Assembly: GCF_900113955.1 (NCBI RefSeq)
Contig: NZ_FORH01000005.1
Location: forward strand, 273,278-337,277
From: Celeribacter neptunius
GTDB taxonomy: Bacteria > Pseudomonadota > Alphaproteobacteria > Rhodobacterales > Rhodobacteraceae
Direction of reading: 5' to 3'
Length of the DNA: 64,000 nt
Positions 35,547 to 44,018 of this stretch are shown here, piece by piece. The translations under genes and the position numbers were made by a program. The notes under the pieces are model-generated. The model was not told the DNA's origin. It saw nothing but the letters and a program-made list of their open reading frames with translations, and did not search any database. How positions within the stretch are numbered: the first letter of the stretch is position 1; the number at the start of each line of letters is the position of its first letter.

Positions 35547-35705
35547 TCACTCGTCCTCTGCGACCCCCTTGTCCGAAGCACTGCGGGCGCGCGCCTGCGC
35601 CTTGCGACGCTGAAGATTGGCCTTCAGCGCGGCTTTCAGCCGATCATCTCGGCTTTTGGGGGCGGGTTTCGCAGATTTCCGGTTGGGATCGGTCTTGTTG
35701 TCCAT
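35547..35705 (-). CDS. Small basic protein upstream of murA
   Basis: This 52-residue open frame runs from the ATG at 35705 to the TGA at 35547, ten bases before murA. It is rich in Lys/Arg/Ala (DDRLKAALKANLQRRKAQAR), which suggests a short amphipathic helix and possibly nucleic-acid binding. Small basic proteins in this place are common in Rhodobacteraceae. I know of no function. Confidence 0.6.
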   Translation of the reverse strand: MDNKTDPNRKSAKPAPKSRDDRLKAALKANLQRRKAQARARSASDKGVAEDE

Positions 35706-35747
35706 AAAGCTCCGTGTAGCCAAAGCGCCGCGCCCAGTCCAGTCTTA

Positions 35748-35799
35748 GCGCCCAGTCTTGGCGTCCAGCCTGAGAGTTCAGCCGTGGAGCCAAGCCGTG
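35748..35799. repeat. Degenerate 13-bp tandem repeat
   Basis: Four adjacent 13-base units (GCGCCCAGTCTTG, GCGTCCAGCCTGA, GAGTTCAGCCGTG, GAGCCAAGCCGTG) lie upstream of the small basic gene. An 18-base variant precedes them at 35730. It is non-coding by appearance. Confidence 0.6.
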
Positions 35800-35970
35800 C
35801 TGGGGTTTCACGCGATTATGCGGCAACGGAAAGATGACGGGCGGAGGGCTCGGGGAAAGAAACTTTGGCCGAGGTGAAATTTTTCTCGAAAATGCGCTTG
35901 CACCGCGCCGCGATCACGTCTAATTAGCCGCCCACGGCGACGGTGACACCGCTCACCACCGCACCGCGGC

Positions 35971-36045
<75 letters not shown>

Positions 36046-36441
36046 CTTAAAATCAAATTATCCATAAAAATCATGTGCTTATGCGGATGACTTGTGCGCC
36101 AGTCCCCCTATTAGTCCCCTTTTGGGCGTTTGCTTGCAGTCTCGAATTTTTCTGTGACGTGGCATTGAACGGGTTGCAGAGGTAGGGGGTAGGTCAGTCT
36201 CCGGGGCTTTTCGATCTGGAAAACCGCGCTCCCCTCCGTGTGCAATATCTTTTGAGAAAATAGGGGGTGGGGGTCTGGGCGCTTTGAGACAGCGCAAACC
36301 CTGCACTTGGCTCTGTTAATACAGCGATTTACAGGCTGGGTTGTCCTCTCTTTCCTGCCTTCAGGAAAGCGCAAATGGAAAACCCCGCGCTGGGCGGGGC
36401 ATATCGCGCGGCTTCATGCTGTGTCATTCCCCTTGAAATGG
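36046..36441. other. Left-end non-coding region of element 2
   Basis: No credible gene is visible. It contains GTCCCCCTATTAG (36102-36114), matched with one difference at the other end of the element (44019-44031), a candidate integrase arm site. A GC-rich hairpin around 36380-36400 (CCCCGC/GCGGGG type) could be a terminator. Confidence 0.45.
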
Positions 36442-36459
36442 TGTATCCTACAGGCTACA
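36442..36459. promoter_or_regulatory. Probable toxin-antitoxin operator
   Basis: TGTATCCTACAGGCTACA is an imperfect palindrome matching its own complement at 14 of 18 positions. It lies 7 bases before the toxin ATG and 5 bases after a TTGAAA hexamer. HigA-type antitoxins usually bind such sites to autoregulate. Confidence 0.55.
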
Positions 36460-36466
36460 TGACAGC

Positions 36467-36763
36467 ATGATTGAAATTCGCCAAACCAATGAGTTTCACG
36501 ACTGGTTAACGGGTTTGAAAGATGCCCGTGCCAAACAGAAGATTGCCACCCGTGTGCGCCGTATGGCTTTTGGAAACATGGGGGATGTGAAGCCCGTGGG
36601 GGCTGGCGTTAGTGAAATGCGCATAGATGAAGGCGCGGGATACCGTGTTTACTTCATCCAGCGCGGCAAGGTTGTTGTTGTGCTTCTCTGTGGCGGAACC
36701 AAAAAGCGCCAGCAAGCGGATATAGAGAACGCAAAAGCACTTGCGCAGGAATGGAAGGGTTAG
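36467..36763 (+). CDS. RelE/HigB-like toxin
   Basis: This 98-residue protein is of the addiction-module killer type: IRQTNEFHDWLTGLKDARAKQKI at the start, GVSEMRIDEGAGYRVYFIQRG in the core and LLCGGTKKRQQADIENAK at the end. RelE-superfamily toxins cleave mRNA on the ribosome. The toxin-first gene order is the HigBA order. It probably stabilises element 2. The antitoxin begins three bases after its stop. Confidence 0.85.
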   Translation: MIEIRQTNEFHDWLTGLKDARAKQKIATRVRRMAFGNMGDVKPVGAGVSEMRIDEGAGYRVYFIQRGKVVVVLLCGGTKKRQQADIENAKALAQEWKG

Positions 36764-36765
36764 AA

Positions 36766-37065
36766 ATGGCACTTGAAACCACACTCTTTGACCCCGCCGA
36801 ATACCTCGACAATGACGAGGCTATTGCGGATTACCTCTCTGACGCTCTCGAAACGGGCGACTCTGCCTTCATCGCGGACGCGCTGGGCGTTGTGGCACGC
36901 GCAAAAGGTATGAAGCAAATTGCAGAAGATGCAGGGCTTTCCCGTGAAAGCCTATACAAAGCCCTCAGCGACAAGGGAAACCCTGAGCTTTCCACTGTGC
37001 TCAAAGTGCTGTCCGCCATGGGGTTGCGCCTTACCGCTGCGCCCGTAATCCACGCCGCCGAATAA
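36766..37065 (+). CDS. HigA-like antitoxin
   Basis: This 99-residue antitoxin has an N-terminal FDPAEYLDNDEAIADYL, characteristic of the addiction antidote family. A helix-turn-helix follows (MKQIAEDAGLSRESLYKALS) near residues 50-70. The ATG at 36766 follows GAAGGG by seven bases; a frame opening earlier inside the toxin is not needed. It neutralises the toxin and represses the operon through the palindrome at 36442. Confidence 0.85.
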   Translation: MALETTLFDPAEYLDNDEAIADYLSDALETGDSAFIADALGVVARAKGMKQIAEDAGLSRESLYKALSDKGNPELSTVLKVLSAMGLRLTAAPVIHAAE

Positions 37066-37072
37066 GCCAGAG

Positions 37073-37381
37073 TAACAGCCCATCAGGCCCGCCGAGCGCA
37101 TTAGGGTAATCTTAGGGTGGTTGGCGGCAAGTCTAACAGCCCATCCCCACGCGGGCGCGTATTGGTCCGAGAAAGCGCAACATTGCCCGCTCTCCGTGGC
37201 CTCAAGAAAACTGTCTTGATTTCGTCCGCATGAAAAATTCACGGAACAGCGCCAGTTCTCAGGGCAGGCTTTCAGAGATTTGATAGCCCCCCTCTCCCCA
37301 CGCGCGCGGGTATTGCGCTCCAAAGCGGCAGGGCAGCTTGAATATCTTCATTGTTTTCCAAGAGACGCCCTAACAGCCCAT
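37073..37381. repeat. Cluster of direct repeats, possible origin of element 2
   Basis: TAACAGCCCAT occurs three times (37073, 37134, 37371) in a gene-free stretch. A longer imperfect unit, CCCCACGCG...TATTG...AAAGCG, occurs at about 37145-37178 and 37297-37327. Iteron-like repeats beside a primase/helicase operon are what a replication origin of a satellite-type element would look like; this is inference. No credible gene covers 37066-37437. Confidence 0.5.
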
Positions 37382-37437
37382 GACGCGCACAAGGCTTGGC
37401 AATGTCATGTTTTATCAACCTCTTTGCGGCAAGGGCC

Positions 37438-37962
37438 TCAGTCGCGCTCGGCGTCTCTCTCTGCCCGCCACCTTGCCCAGCGCCTTCTCTGTGCCTCTCT
37501 GATACGCTCTATACCCTCTGGCGTTCTGGCCCCCGTGCTTTTGCCGCCATGGAATTTGCAGCGGCGTTTTCCCGGCTCTGATTTCATCCGGCACGGCGTC
37601 CCCTTGCGGGTCTTTGCGCCACAGGTCACACGGCGCGTTGCGGCCATGGCTTCGGCCCTTGCGCGGGCGCGTTCCATTACGGCGGCATATTGAGCCATGA
37701 GGCGGGCGCGGTGTTGGCGGTCCCTCTCCCGCAAGCGTTCGGCGTAGCTTTCATCCCATGACGCGCTTTCGCGTGAATAGCTTGGTGGCTCAGGCAGGGG
37801 CAGAACCCGCGCCATTTGGCTCACCGCATGAGCGTGTAAATCCACATCCGGCTTGTTCTCCCAATAGCTGACAGCATGGCGACCAATCCCGACGCGCTGG
37901 GCGAGTTCGGTTTGTGAAAGGCCAGCAGCCTTGCGGATTGCTGCGAGTTCGGTTCCGGTCAT
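37438..37962 (-). CDS. XRE-HTH protein with a C-terminal HGG motif
   Basis: This 174-residue protein has an N-terminal XRE domain (LAAIRKAAGLSQTELAQRVG, then AVSYWEN) and an Arg-rich middle. Its C-terminal CGAKTRKGTPCRMKS...CKFHGGKSTG is the Cys/HGG motif found in many phage and mobile-element proteins. The ATG at 37962 overlaps the upstream stop (ATGA). The fusion of a repressor-like domain to this basic Cys/His tail suggests a DNA-binding regulator of element 2. Confidence 0.7.
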   Translation of the reverse strand: MTGTELAAIRKAAGLSQTELAQRVGIGRHAVSYWENKPDVDLHAHAVSQMARVLPLPEPPSYSRESASWDESYAERLRERDRQHRARLMAQYAAVMERARARAEAMAATRRVTCGAKTRKGTPCRMKSEPGKRRCKFHGGKSTGARTPEGIERIREAQRRRWARWRAERDAERD

Positions 37963-38309
37963 GCGGGATACTCCCATTTCCGAGAAAGCGCGTTCCAGTG
38001 CCGCCCGTTTGGCCCGTGGCGCTCCCAGTCGGTCAGGCGCTTCCATTCCTCAAGTGAGACAACCTTGCCTGTCCATGTGCAGGGTGAGCCTCCCACAGAG
38101 AGCCGTGCAGGTTGGGCGGTGTCGTGCGGATCGGCTGCGGAAACAACGGCGCGGGGCGGGCTTTCGGTTTTCTGAATTTCAGGGTGTCCCCCTGCTACAT
38201 CCGCTACACTTGCTACATTGGTCCCCTGTGTAGCGGATGTAGCGGGTGTAGCAGGGGTAGCCTCTTGTTTTAGAACCTCTGCCAGATTGGCTTTCACATC
38301 AAAGAACAT
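37959..38309 (-). CDS. Hypothetical protein of the replication operon
   Basis: This 116-residue protein has a low-complexity N-terminal half with an Ala-Thr-Pro repeat (ATPATPATSATQ) encoded by repeated GCTACACCC-like DNA. Its C-terminus has VSLEEWKRLTDWERHGPNG, which I associate with small proteins of alphaproteobacterial prophages. It overlaps the DUF3987 gene by 11 bp and the XRE gene by 4 bp. Function unknown. Confidence 0.6.
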   Translation of the reverse strand: MFFDVKANLAEVLKQEATPATPATSATQGTNVASVADVAGGHPEIQKTESPPRAVVSAADPHDTAQPARLSVGGSPCTWTGKVVSLEEWKRLTDWERHGPNGRHWNALSRKWEYPA

Positions 38310-39810
38310 GCTGCGGCCTCACGATTTGATAGGCTTCTTTGCGGGTCGCTCCTCTCACCTCGACACCTTCAGGAAGGCGGGTAAGCCAGCCGTGCTTTTC
38401 GAGAACGGCCAGAGCTGCCCTTGCCGCCTTGCTTTCCCTCAGAGGGTTCGGCCCGAATTGGACAATCTCACGCGGCATGATTTCGCTGTGCGTCCATTTC
38501 TCGACAAGCCAGAGACGCAGCTCCTCGGCTTTCGCGGTGTCTGCGGTAATGGCTCCGGCATCCGAAAGGCGCTTGGCTTCCCCAAGATAGAATTGAGACA
38601 GGCTAATCCCGTGCGCCATGTTCTCCGGCGTTATCAGATCGGCCAGAGGGTCCGCCCAAAGCGCGAATACTCCTGCAATTCTAGCGGCTTGTTCAACTGA
38701 CTTGCTCGCATAGGCCCGGACGGTTTCAAACTCCCCGCCACGGCCCTGAGAGGCTTCTACAGCATCGTGAAACCGGAATAGCAATTCACGGGCTGCGGGT
38801 GAGAGGGTGAGCCGCTTCGGTGTCAGTTCTTGCGGGTGGGCATCGGTCGGCAAATCCATCGCCAGAATGTCCAAGGCGCAGTTTCTAAATGCCTCTACTT
38901 TAGATCGGCTGTGCGGGGCGTGGTCCCGGCGCAATCGTGTGCCAATCGCGCTGGGCGGCTCGGTCATCAGGAAGCGTGCGAGAAAGCCTTGGCCCCGTGC
39001 CTCCGGGTCAGAAAGAAGGGGCGCGGCGGCGATAGGCTGCACCATGAGGTGTGCGGCCAGCCTCCGGCCCCGATAGGTCTTGGCTCCATCCCCGGCACGG
39101 GTGCGGTCGATCGGTTCCCCGTTCCACAGGTTCGACAGGCCCGCCATGGTTTTCAGGCGGTTGTCAGAGTTCATGGCGTGGCCCCCGATAAATCCGCCCG
39201 CCTCATCCGAGAACAGGCCCAGCGCAGGGCGTCCGATACCGTAAAGTTTCATCAGCCCTTCAAAGGTCGGGTCCATCGCGGTCAGTTTTGGAAAGAGCGG
39301 CGGGCGCGGCTCTGGTCCCATCGCTCGCAAATCGGCTTCGGCGGCGGTTGCCTTTTCCCGCTTTGCTCCGGCGGCCTCAGAAATCAGGCGCTTTCGCTTC
39401 TCGGTCCAGATCTTATGGGCAACCTCGAAAGCCTCATATTCTTCGCGATATTCGGTTTCCTGCTCGGCCTCGAAGTCCCGAACACCCTTCATCAAGAGGC
39501 GGTCGCATGTGCTTTTCCGCTCCCCGCTTTCTGCGATGGTGAGGCAGAACAGAGAGCAAGGGGCATCCCCGCCCAAGGTTTCCACATCGGCCAGCCCTTG
39601 CACGGCCAGAGACGCCACAGAGAGCGCGGATTGCGCGGCCAGACCCACAGGGGCTTGGGTAATGTCGGCAACGGCTTCCACGGCCTCCCTGAGCGGCCCC
39701 AGAGCCTCAACAGGATACGGCTCCCCCTTCGGGATTTCACGCAAGAGCGGCTGCGGCCCTTCGGCATTGAAAGGAATCGGTGTCACGGGTGTGTTTGTGG
39801 GCGCGTTCAT
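38299..39810 (-). CDS. DUF3987 helicase/primase-associated protein
   Basis: This 503-residue protein belongs to the DUF3987 (YfjI-like) family, with the Walker-A-like segment AESGERKST near residue 100 and later LGLFSDEAGGFIGGHAM and PALGLFSDE contexts typical of the ATPase core. These proteins replace a DnaB-type helicase in phage satellites and integrative elements. The ATG at 39810 overlaps the primase stop (ATGA). With the Toprim primase it forms the element's replication module. Confidence 0.82.
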   Translation of the reverse strand: MNAPTNTPVTPIPFNAEGPQPLLREIPKGEPYPVEALGPLREAVEAVADITQAPVGLAAQSALSVASLAVQGLADVETLGGDAPCSLFCLTIAESGERKSTCDRLLMKGVRDFEAEQETEYREEYEAFEVAHKIWTEKRKRLISEAAGAKREKATAAEADLRAMGPEPRPPLFPKLTAMDPTFEGLMKLYGIGRPALGLFSDEAGGFIGGHAMNSDNRLKTMAGLSNLWNGEPIDRTRAGDGAKTYRGRRLAAHLMVQPIAAAPLLSDPEARGQGFLARFLMTEPPSAIGTRLRRDHAPHSRSKVEAFRNCALDILAMDLPTDAHPQELTPKRLTLSPAARELLFRFHDAVEASQGRGGEFETVRAYASKSVEQAARIAGVFALWADPLADLITPENMAHGISLSQFYLGEAKRLSDAGAITADTAKAEELRLWLVEKWTHSEIMPREIVQFGPNPLRESKAARAALAVLEKHGWLTRLPEGVEVRGATRKEAYQIVRPQHVL

Positions 39811-40703
39811 GCTTCGGCCCCTTTCATGCAAAGAATATCGTTCCAGTCGCGCCCGTCTGGCGCGGGCAAAAGCGAGACAGTCCAGCCAAGAGATGTGGCG
39901 CGTTCGGCAAGGGCGAGGCCCGCCGCTTTTCCCGCGCCGTTGTCGTCGCTATCCGTGGCGATGGTCAGGCGGTGCGGCTTGGCGGGAAGGCTCAACCCTC
40001 GAATGCCGGACGCGCTGAGAGCGGCCCAGATGGTCGCAGGGGTGCGCAGAAGGCCACAGGCGAGGCTCAGGGCGGTTTCTATGCCCTCTGCCGCCACAAG
40101 CGGCCCCTGTGCCTCAGTAAGCCGCACAGCGCCGCCTTTGACGGCTCCCAGCATGGCTTTGTCCGGTGTCACACTCGCTTTTTTTGAGCCGCCTTTTGTT
40201 GTTGCCAAATAGGTGCGATGCACAGCAAAACCTTGCCCTCCATGCACACGCGCCAACATCGCCGGAAACCGCTTGGCGGTCGGGTGCCATGCTTCGGGGT
40301 GAAAACGCAGCGTGTCGGGCAAGTCGCAGGTAATGCCGCGCCCTCTGAGGTAGGTTTCGGCCAAGGTGCCACAGATCGGCACGGCCTCTTTCCAGAGCGC
40401 GGAGGCTTGGCGGGCCTTCTTCTCGGCTTGGGCCTTGGCCTCGGCTTCGCGGCGGGCAATCTCGGCAGGGTCCATGCGTGGCACGGTTCCGTTGCCTTCG
40501 ATCAATCCCATGCCGCGCAAGGCATCCAGAATGTCGGTGAAGCTGCACCCGGTATGGCAATGCGCCAGCAAGCGCCCGTCATTCCCGTTTTTGAGGCTCA
40601 GGGACGGGTTACGGTCGCCATGTGCCGGACAGCGGCATAGCCCGTAAGAGCCATGCCAGACGCCATTCAACGCAACGGTTAGGGTCTTTGCATCCGCGCT
40701 CAT
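39807..40703 (-). CDS. Toprim primase with zinc finger
   Basis: This protein has 298 residues. The N-terminal zinc region has CRCPAHGDRNPS and HCHTGC ligands (about residues 23-56). The Toprim core shows the acidic E in VAAEGIETALSL and the DxD in IATDSDDNGAGKAA. It would make primers for element replication. The ATG at 40703 follows GGGGAG and overlaps the stop of the preceding small gene (ATGA). Confidence 0.85.
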   Translation of the reverse strand: MSADAKTLTVALNGVWHGSYGLCRCPAHGDRNPSLSLKNGNDGRLLAHCHTGCSFTDILDALRGMGLIEGNGTVPRMDPAEIARREAEAKAQAEKKARQASALWKEAVPICGTLAETYLRGRGITCDLPDTLRFHPEAWHPTAKRFPAMLARVHGGQGFAVHRTYLATTKGGSKKASVTPDKAMLGAVKGGAVRLTEAQGPLVAAEGIETALSLACGLLRTPATIWAALSASGIRGLSLPAKPHRLTIATDSDDNGAGKAAGLALAERATSLGWTVSLLPAPDGRDWNDILCMKGAEA

Positions 40704-40903
40704 TGCAAGCTCCCCTTCATGTCTGAAAGTGGCGTGATGCAATTGGAGAGAGCATCCCGGAAAAATGTTGACGCAGGGTAAGCTTTTCTACAAAGTCGGG
40801 AGCACTTCATATTGTCCCGATATGTTCCGTGAATGCCGCGCCAATAGTTCCCCAAGACGATGGACGCGGCATTTGCGTGTGTGATGGTCTTTGCATCTGT
40901 CAT
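40700..40903 (-). CDS. Small protein resembling the primase N-terminus
   Basis: This 67-residue protein is flanked by ATGA overlaps on both sides. Its start (MTDAKTITHANAASIVLGNYWRG) resembles the beginning of the adjacent primase (SADAKTLTVALNGVWHG) but lacks the CxCxxH zinc ligands. It may be a decayed partial duplicate or a small modulator. Identified by reading and context only. Confidence 0.5.
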   Translation of the reverse strand: MTDAKTITHANAASIVLGNYWRGIHGTYRDNMKCSRLCRKAYPASTFFRDALSNCITPLSDMKGSLQ

Positions 40904-41019
40904 GCGCAGCCCTCCCCGAAAATCAGAGCGGCCAGCATGGCGGCGGTGTCGGGCGTCACGCCCCATTTATGCGCCAGATAGGCGATGCGATGCGCGGTCA
41001 GTCGGGCGGGGTGGATCAT
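40900..41019 (-). CDS. 39-residue protein in the overlap chain
   Basis: A short frame with a textbook GGAGGTG ribosome site before the ATG at 41019. Its TGA overlaps the next ATG (40900-40903). The sequence includes RLTAHRIAYLAHKWGVTPDTAAMLAALI, which can fold as two helices. It is too short for family assignment, but the ribosome site and double coupling support real translation. Confidence 0.5.
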   Translation of the reverse strand: MIHPARLTAHRIAYLAHKWGVTPDTAAMLAALIFGEGCA

Positions 41020-41321
41020 GCTTCACCTCCTTCCGTCAGAGCGACAGGGTGGATTTCACAATCAAGCCACCAACGCTTGTGGCGTCCGGGGTGTTCGCCT
41101 TCGTGCTTTTCCCATTCGTCGCGGATCGGAATGCCGTGAACGTGGATTGCGTCAAAGATATACGCGGCCCAACGTGGCCCCAAGGCTTCGCGCCCGGTGC
41201 GGCCCGCCTTGCGCAATTCCTCGATTGCCCAGCGCACACGGCCATTCAAGATGACTGTGCGGCGGTCCCCGGTCTTGTCGGTGATTTGGTAGGGGTGTGG
41301 TCCCCATTTCTTCTGTGCCAT
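41016..41321 (-). CDS. Hypothetical element protein, first of the overlap chain
   Basis: This 101-residue protein is rich in Trp, His and Arg (WAIEELRKAGRTGREALGPRW ... HKRWWLDCEIHPV). It looks like small conserved proteins at the head of replication operons in Rhodobacterales mobile elements. Its stop overlaps the 39-residue gene (ATGA). Function unknown. Confidence 0.6.
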   Translation of the reverse strand: MAQKKWGPHPYQITDKTGDRRTVILNGRVRWAIEELRKAGRTGREALGPRWAAYIFDAIHVHGIPIRDEWEKHEGEHPGRHKRWWLDCEIHPVALTEGGEA

Positions 41322-41431
41322 TGCTCGGCCTCAATTCTTGCGAGCCGGGGCGCTGGGGGCTATGTTTGGGCTATCCATACAGCCGCAAACGAATACCGCC
41401 GCCGCCCTCATGCCCAAGGGTGGCGGTTTCG

Positions 41432-41626
41432 TTAGGCGGCGTTGCGGTCTGCCTTTGCCTTTTCAATCACTTCGAGAAGTTCCGACTGCGGCCAGCGAGA
41501 CGATGCGCCCAGCTTGACGGGCTTCGGCAAGGTGCCTTTGCCCACGTGACGCCAGAAGGTCGGTTCGGAAATGCCGAGAAGCGCAGCGGCTTCGCGGGCT
41601 TTCAAGAGGGGGTCGGTGATGGTCAT
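41432..41626 (-). CDS. AlpA-like regulator/excisionase
   Basis: This 64-residue protein has the HTH_17/AlpA pattern: LLKAREAAALLGISEPTFWRHVGKG, then KLGASSRWPQSELLEVI. AlpA-type proteins activate integrase or act as excision factors in P4-like elements. It is followed by the replication operon (110-bp gap) on the same strand and probably switches element 2 between integrated and excised states. Confidence 0.8.
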   Translation of the reverse strand: MTITDPLLKAREAAALLGISEPTFWRHVGKGTLPKPVKLGASSRWPQSELLEVIEKAKADRNAA

Positions 41627-41838
41627 TTCTCAGCCTGTGTTTGGTTTAACATTGGCTGAGAGAGTGCGAGAACGAAACGCAAACAAATAGGCGGGCAGGT
41701 AAAGAAAATATATCCTTGGATTACCGAGAATGTCGCCGGGTTTCTAATGGCGCGTGGGAGACAAAAGTCATCAAATCTTGGAAAAAAATCTTTAATAACA
41801 TTGCGCTAATAACTATGGGGTGGGTTTGGGCAACTTGC

Positions 41839-42789
41839 CTAGAAGGGTATTTCTCCCCCTTCGTCATAGGCGCTATCATCATCCTTTTTATATTCGGGAT
41901 AGCCAAATTTATAGTTCTCTATGGGTTCGCGCTTTTCGTCTTTGGGTAGGTCCTCGTTAACTGCGGTAGGGTTAGCTCCACCTTTTAGATTCCAGTTTGC
42001 AATTTTGGCAACTTCATCGGCGGCGGTCGCAGAAACAATCTCCTTTTCATCCCCTAGCCCGTATTTTACGCCGTTGCTTTGTATCCATGTTGCAAGTGTT
42101 TGTTTCACACTTGCGTTTGCTGAGGCTGTAGTAACTGCCTCCCACGCCGCCACAGCGGTTGCCAATTTAGGCGCATAGCGCGGATGGTTTTTGTCCCGAA
42201 AGCCTTCGGATTTGCCTTGAGGGAAAAAGAACGGGGGATGAATGCCGCGCTCTGATAGCCAGTCTTTCAGGTCGTCCACGGCAATAAGTGTTTGCTCCCA
42301 GTTTGGTTCTTTATGGATATAGAAAAATCTATCCTGACGAATATCATCAACACTGAAATTTAAGCGTGTTTTGCCACCGTAATTTAGCGGGTGCCGTCCG
42401 TTGTCTGATGTTTCTTGCCGCGCAATTAAATATTCGTATGACAATTGTTCTTCATGGGGCATTTGGACGATTTCATATGGAACCCCATCGTAATCGGTAT
42501 CTGTACCGTAACGAGTGCCTCGCATTGAGTGGCGCACATCTGCTCTCAGCTTGTTAGAGAGTATTGCAGCTCGAAGTGCCTTAAATACGGCCTCATAGCC
42601 AGCATAGTCTCGACGCTGTGACTGGCCTATGGCATCGCCATAATCGTCGTAGTCTGCCGATTTTTCTTCCGGGTTGTTGCCAGTAATCAATATGGCTGCG
42701 TCAATTACCGAAAGACTATCCGATAGTCTCCACAAGTCCTCTTGTGAAAGCCCTACGCCATAGCCCCATGTCCCCCACGAATCTGACAA
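41839..42789 (-). CDS. Unknown accessory protein next to the integrase
   Basis: This 316-residue hydrophilic protein is more AT-rich in sequence than its neighbours. The start appears to be a TTG at 42789, directly after the integrase TAA, with GAGG about nine bases upstream; no ATG is available near the N-terminus. Segments such as HPRYAPKLATAVAAWEAV, followed by a KQTLATWIQ...KVANW-like region, recur in proteins carried between integrase and AlpA in satellite-type elements. No function is established; a cargo or defence role is possible. Confidence 0.6.
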   Translation of the reverse strand: MSDSWGTWGYGVGLSQEDLWRLSDSLSVIDAAILITGNNPEEKSADYDDYGDAIGQSQRRDYAGYEAVFKALRAAILSNKLRADVRHSMRGTRYGTDTDYDGVPYEIVQMPHEEQLSYEYLIARQETSDNGRHPLNYGGKTRLNFSVDDIRQDRFFYIHKEPNWEQTLIAVDDLKDWLSERGIHPPFFFPQGKSEGFRDKNHPRYAPKLATAVAAWEAVTTASANASVKQTLATWIQSNGVKYGLGDEKEIVSATAADEVAKIANWNLKGGANPTAVNEDLPKDEKREPIENYKFGYPEYKKDDDSAYDEGGEIPF

Positions 42790-43974
42790 TTATCCAATCC
42801 TCACCACATTATCCGCCTTCGCGGTCAAATATCCCGCCCAACGCTCATGCAGCGCCCGGCGTTGTTCCAGAAAATCCGTGCGCTTGTAAGCGCGTTCAAC
42901 AGCCCCGCCCACGGTATGCCCGATTGCGGTCTCCGCCACATCGTGCGGCGTGTTCGTGGATTCGGCAATCCAGTCGCGAAACGATGACCGGAACCCATGT
43001 GGGCGGTATTCCATGCCCAGCCGTTCCATGTGGCGGCTCATGGTCGCGCCCGAGATGACGCCCTTGCGCACACTCGGAAACAGGAACCCGTCGCGGGCGT
43101 GGCGCTTGGCTTGTTCAATCACGGCGAGGGCTTCACCAGATAGAGGGACCCGAAAAGGCTGAGTTGCCCCCACGCGGCCTTTGACGCGCTCGGCGGGGAC
43201 GGTCCAAACATCACCCTCGATTTCATCCAGACGGGCAAAGCGGATCGCGGCAGAACGCAATCCGGTCAGAATGAGCAGCCGCAAGGCAAGGTGCGTTACG
43301 GTCCCGTCATTCAGGGATTTGTAAAAGGCAGGAACCTCCGGCCATGGCATCGCGGGAATGTTCTTTGTCTCATGGCGTTGTTTGCCGAGAAGGGCGCGGG
43401 CTTTCTCCGGGGCTTGCAGATCAACCTCAAGGCCCAGCGCGGCGGCATGTTTCAGGCACAGGCTTAGGCGGTTTAGGGCCTTCTTTGCCGTATGGGCCTT
43501 GTCGTGCCAGATCGGGGCCAGCGTGTCGCGAATATCAATCTGGTCAATCTCGGCCACGGGCATTTTGCCAAGGCGGGGAAGGACGTGGATTTCCAGAGGG
43601 CTAAACCAGCGGCCCGCCTTTCCATCGCCCTTGAGTTCGGCCTTGCGTGCCTCGAAGGCATCCAAGGCAATGTCATTGAGCAAGTGCATGTTGCGCTCTG
43701 CCTTGCGTCTGGCCTTTTCGCGTTCCTTGATTGGGTCCAGCCCGTCTTGCGCCATGGCGCGGGCGTCATCGGCTTTCTTGCGGGCATCGGCAAGGGATAC
43801 GTCAGGAAAGGCCCCAAGGCCCATTTCGCGGCGCTTTCCATGCACAGTGACACGGAACACCCATTTCCCGCGCTCACGCTCTTGCTTGTAAAGCCACAGG
43901 CCCGCCCCATCGGCAAACTTACCCGCGCCTAGCGATGCGGCTCCCTTTGCGCTCAGTCGATTTCTGGTCCTCAT
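42790..43974 (-). CDS. int: P4-type tyrosine integrase of element 2
   Basis: This 394-residue integrase has the N-terminal DUF4102/arm-binding domain (LWLYKQERERGKWVFRV ... MGLGAFPDVSLADAR). The full catalytic set is present: Arg in TGLRSAAIRF, HGFR box, IGHTVGG and the Tyr in VERAYKRTD. The ATG at 43974 is eight bases after AAAGGTGG; the GTG at 43986 overlaps that site. It lies 184 bp from attR and mediates insertion at tRNA-Thr. Confidence 0.93.
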   Translation of the reverse strand: MRTRNRLSAKGAASLGAGKFADGAGLWLYKQERERGKWVFRVTVHGKRREMGLGAFPDVSLADARKKADDARAMAQDGLDPIKEREKARRKAERNMHLLNDIALDAFEARKAELKGDGKAGRWFSPLEIHVLPRLGKMPVAEIDQIDIRDTLAPIWHDKAHTAKKALNRLSLCLKHAAALGLEVDLQAPEKARALLGKQRHETKNIPAMPWPEVPAFYKSLNDGTVTHLALRLLILTGLRSAAIRFARLDEIEGDVWTVPAERVKGRVGATQPFRVPLSGEALAVIEQAKRHARDGFLFPSVRKGVISGATMSRHMERLGMEYRPHGFRSSFRDWIAESTNTPHDVAETAIGHTVGGAVERAYKRTDFLEQRRALHERWAGYLTAKADNVVRIG

Positions 43975-44018
43975 ATTCCGGTCCACCTTTGCGGCTCAAT
44001 ATCCCAGTCCCCGCTTTG

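Noticed and set aside
41716..41949. 77-residue hydrophobic frame on the plus strand
   Set aside because: Its second half is antisense to the unknown protein at 41839 and the only early start is a TTG without a ribosome site. It has two hydrophobic stretches, so it is not impossible, but chance antisense hydrophobicity is more likely.
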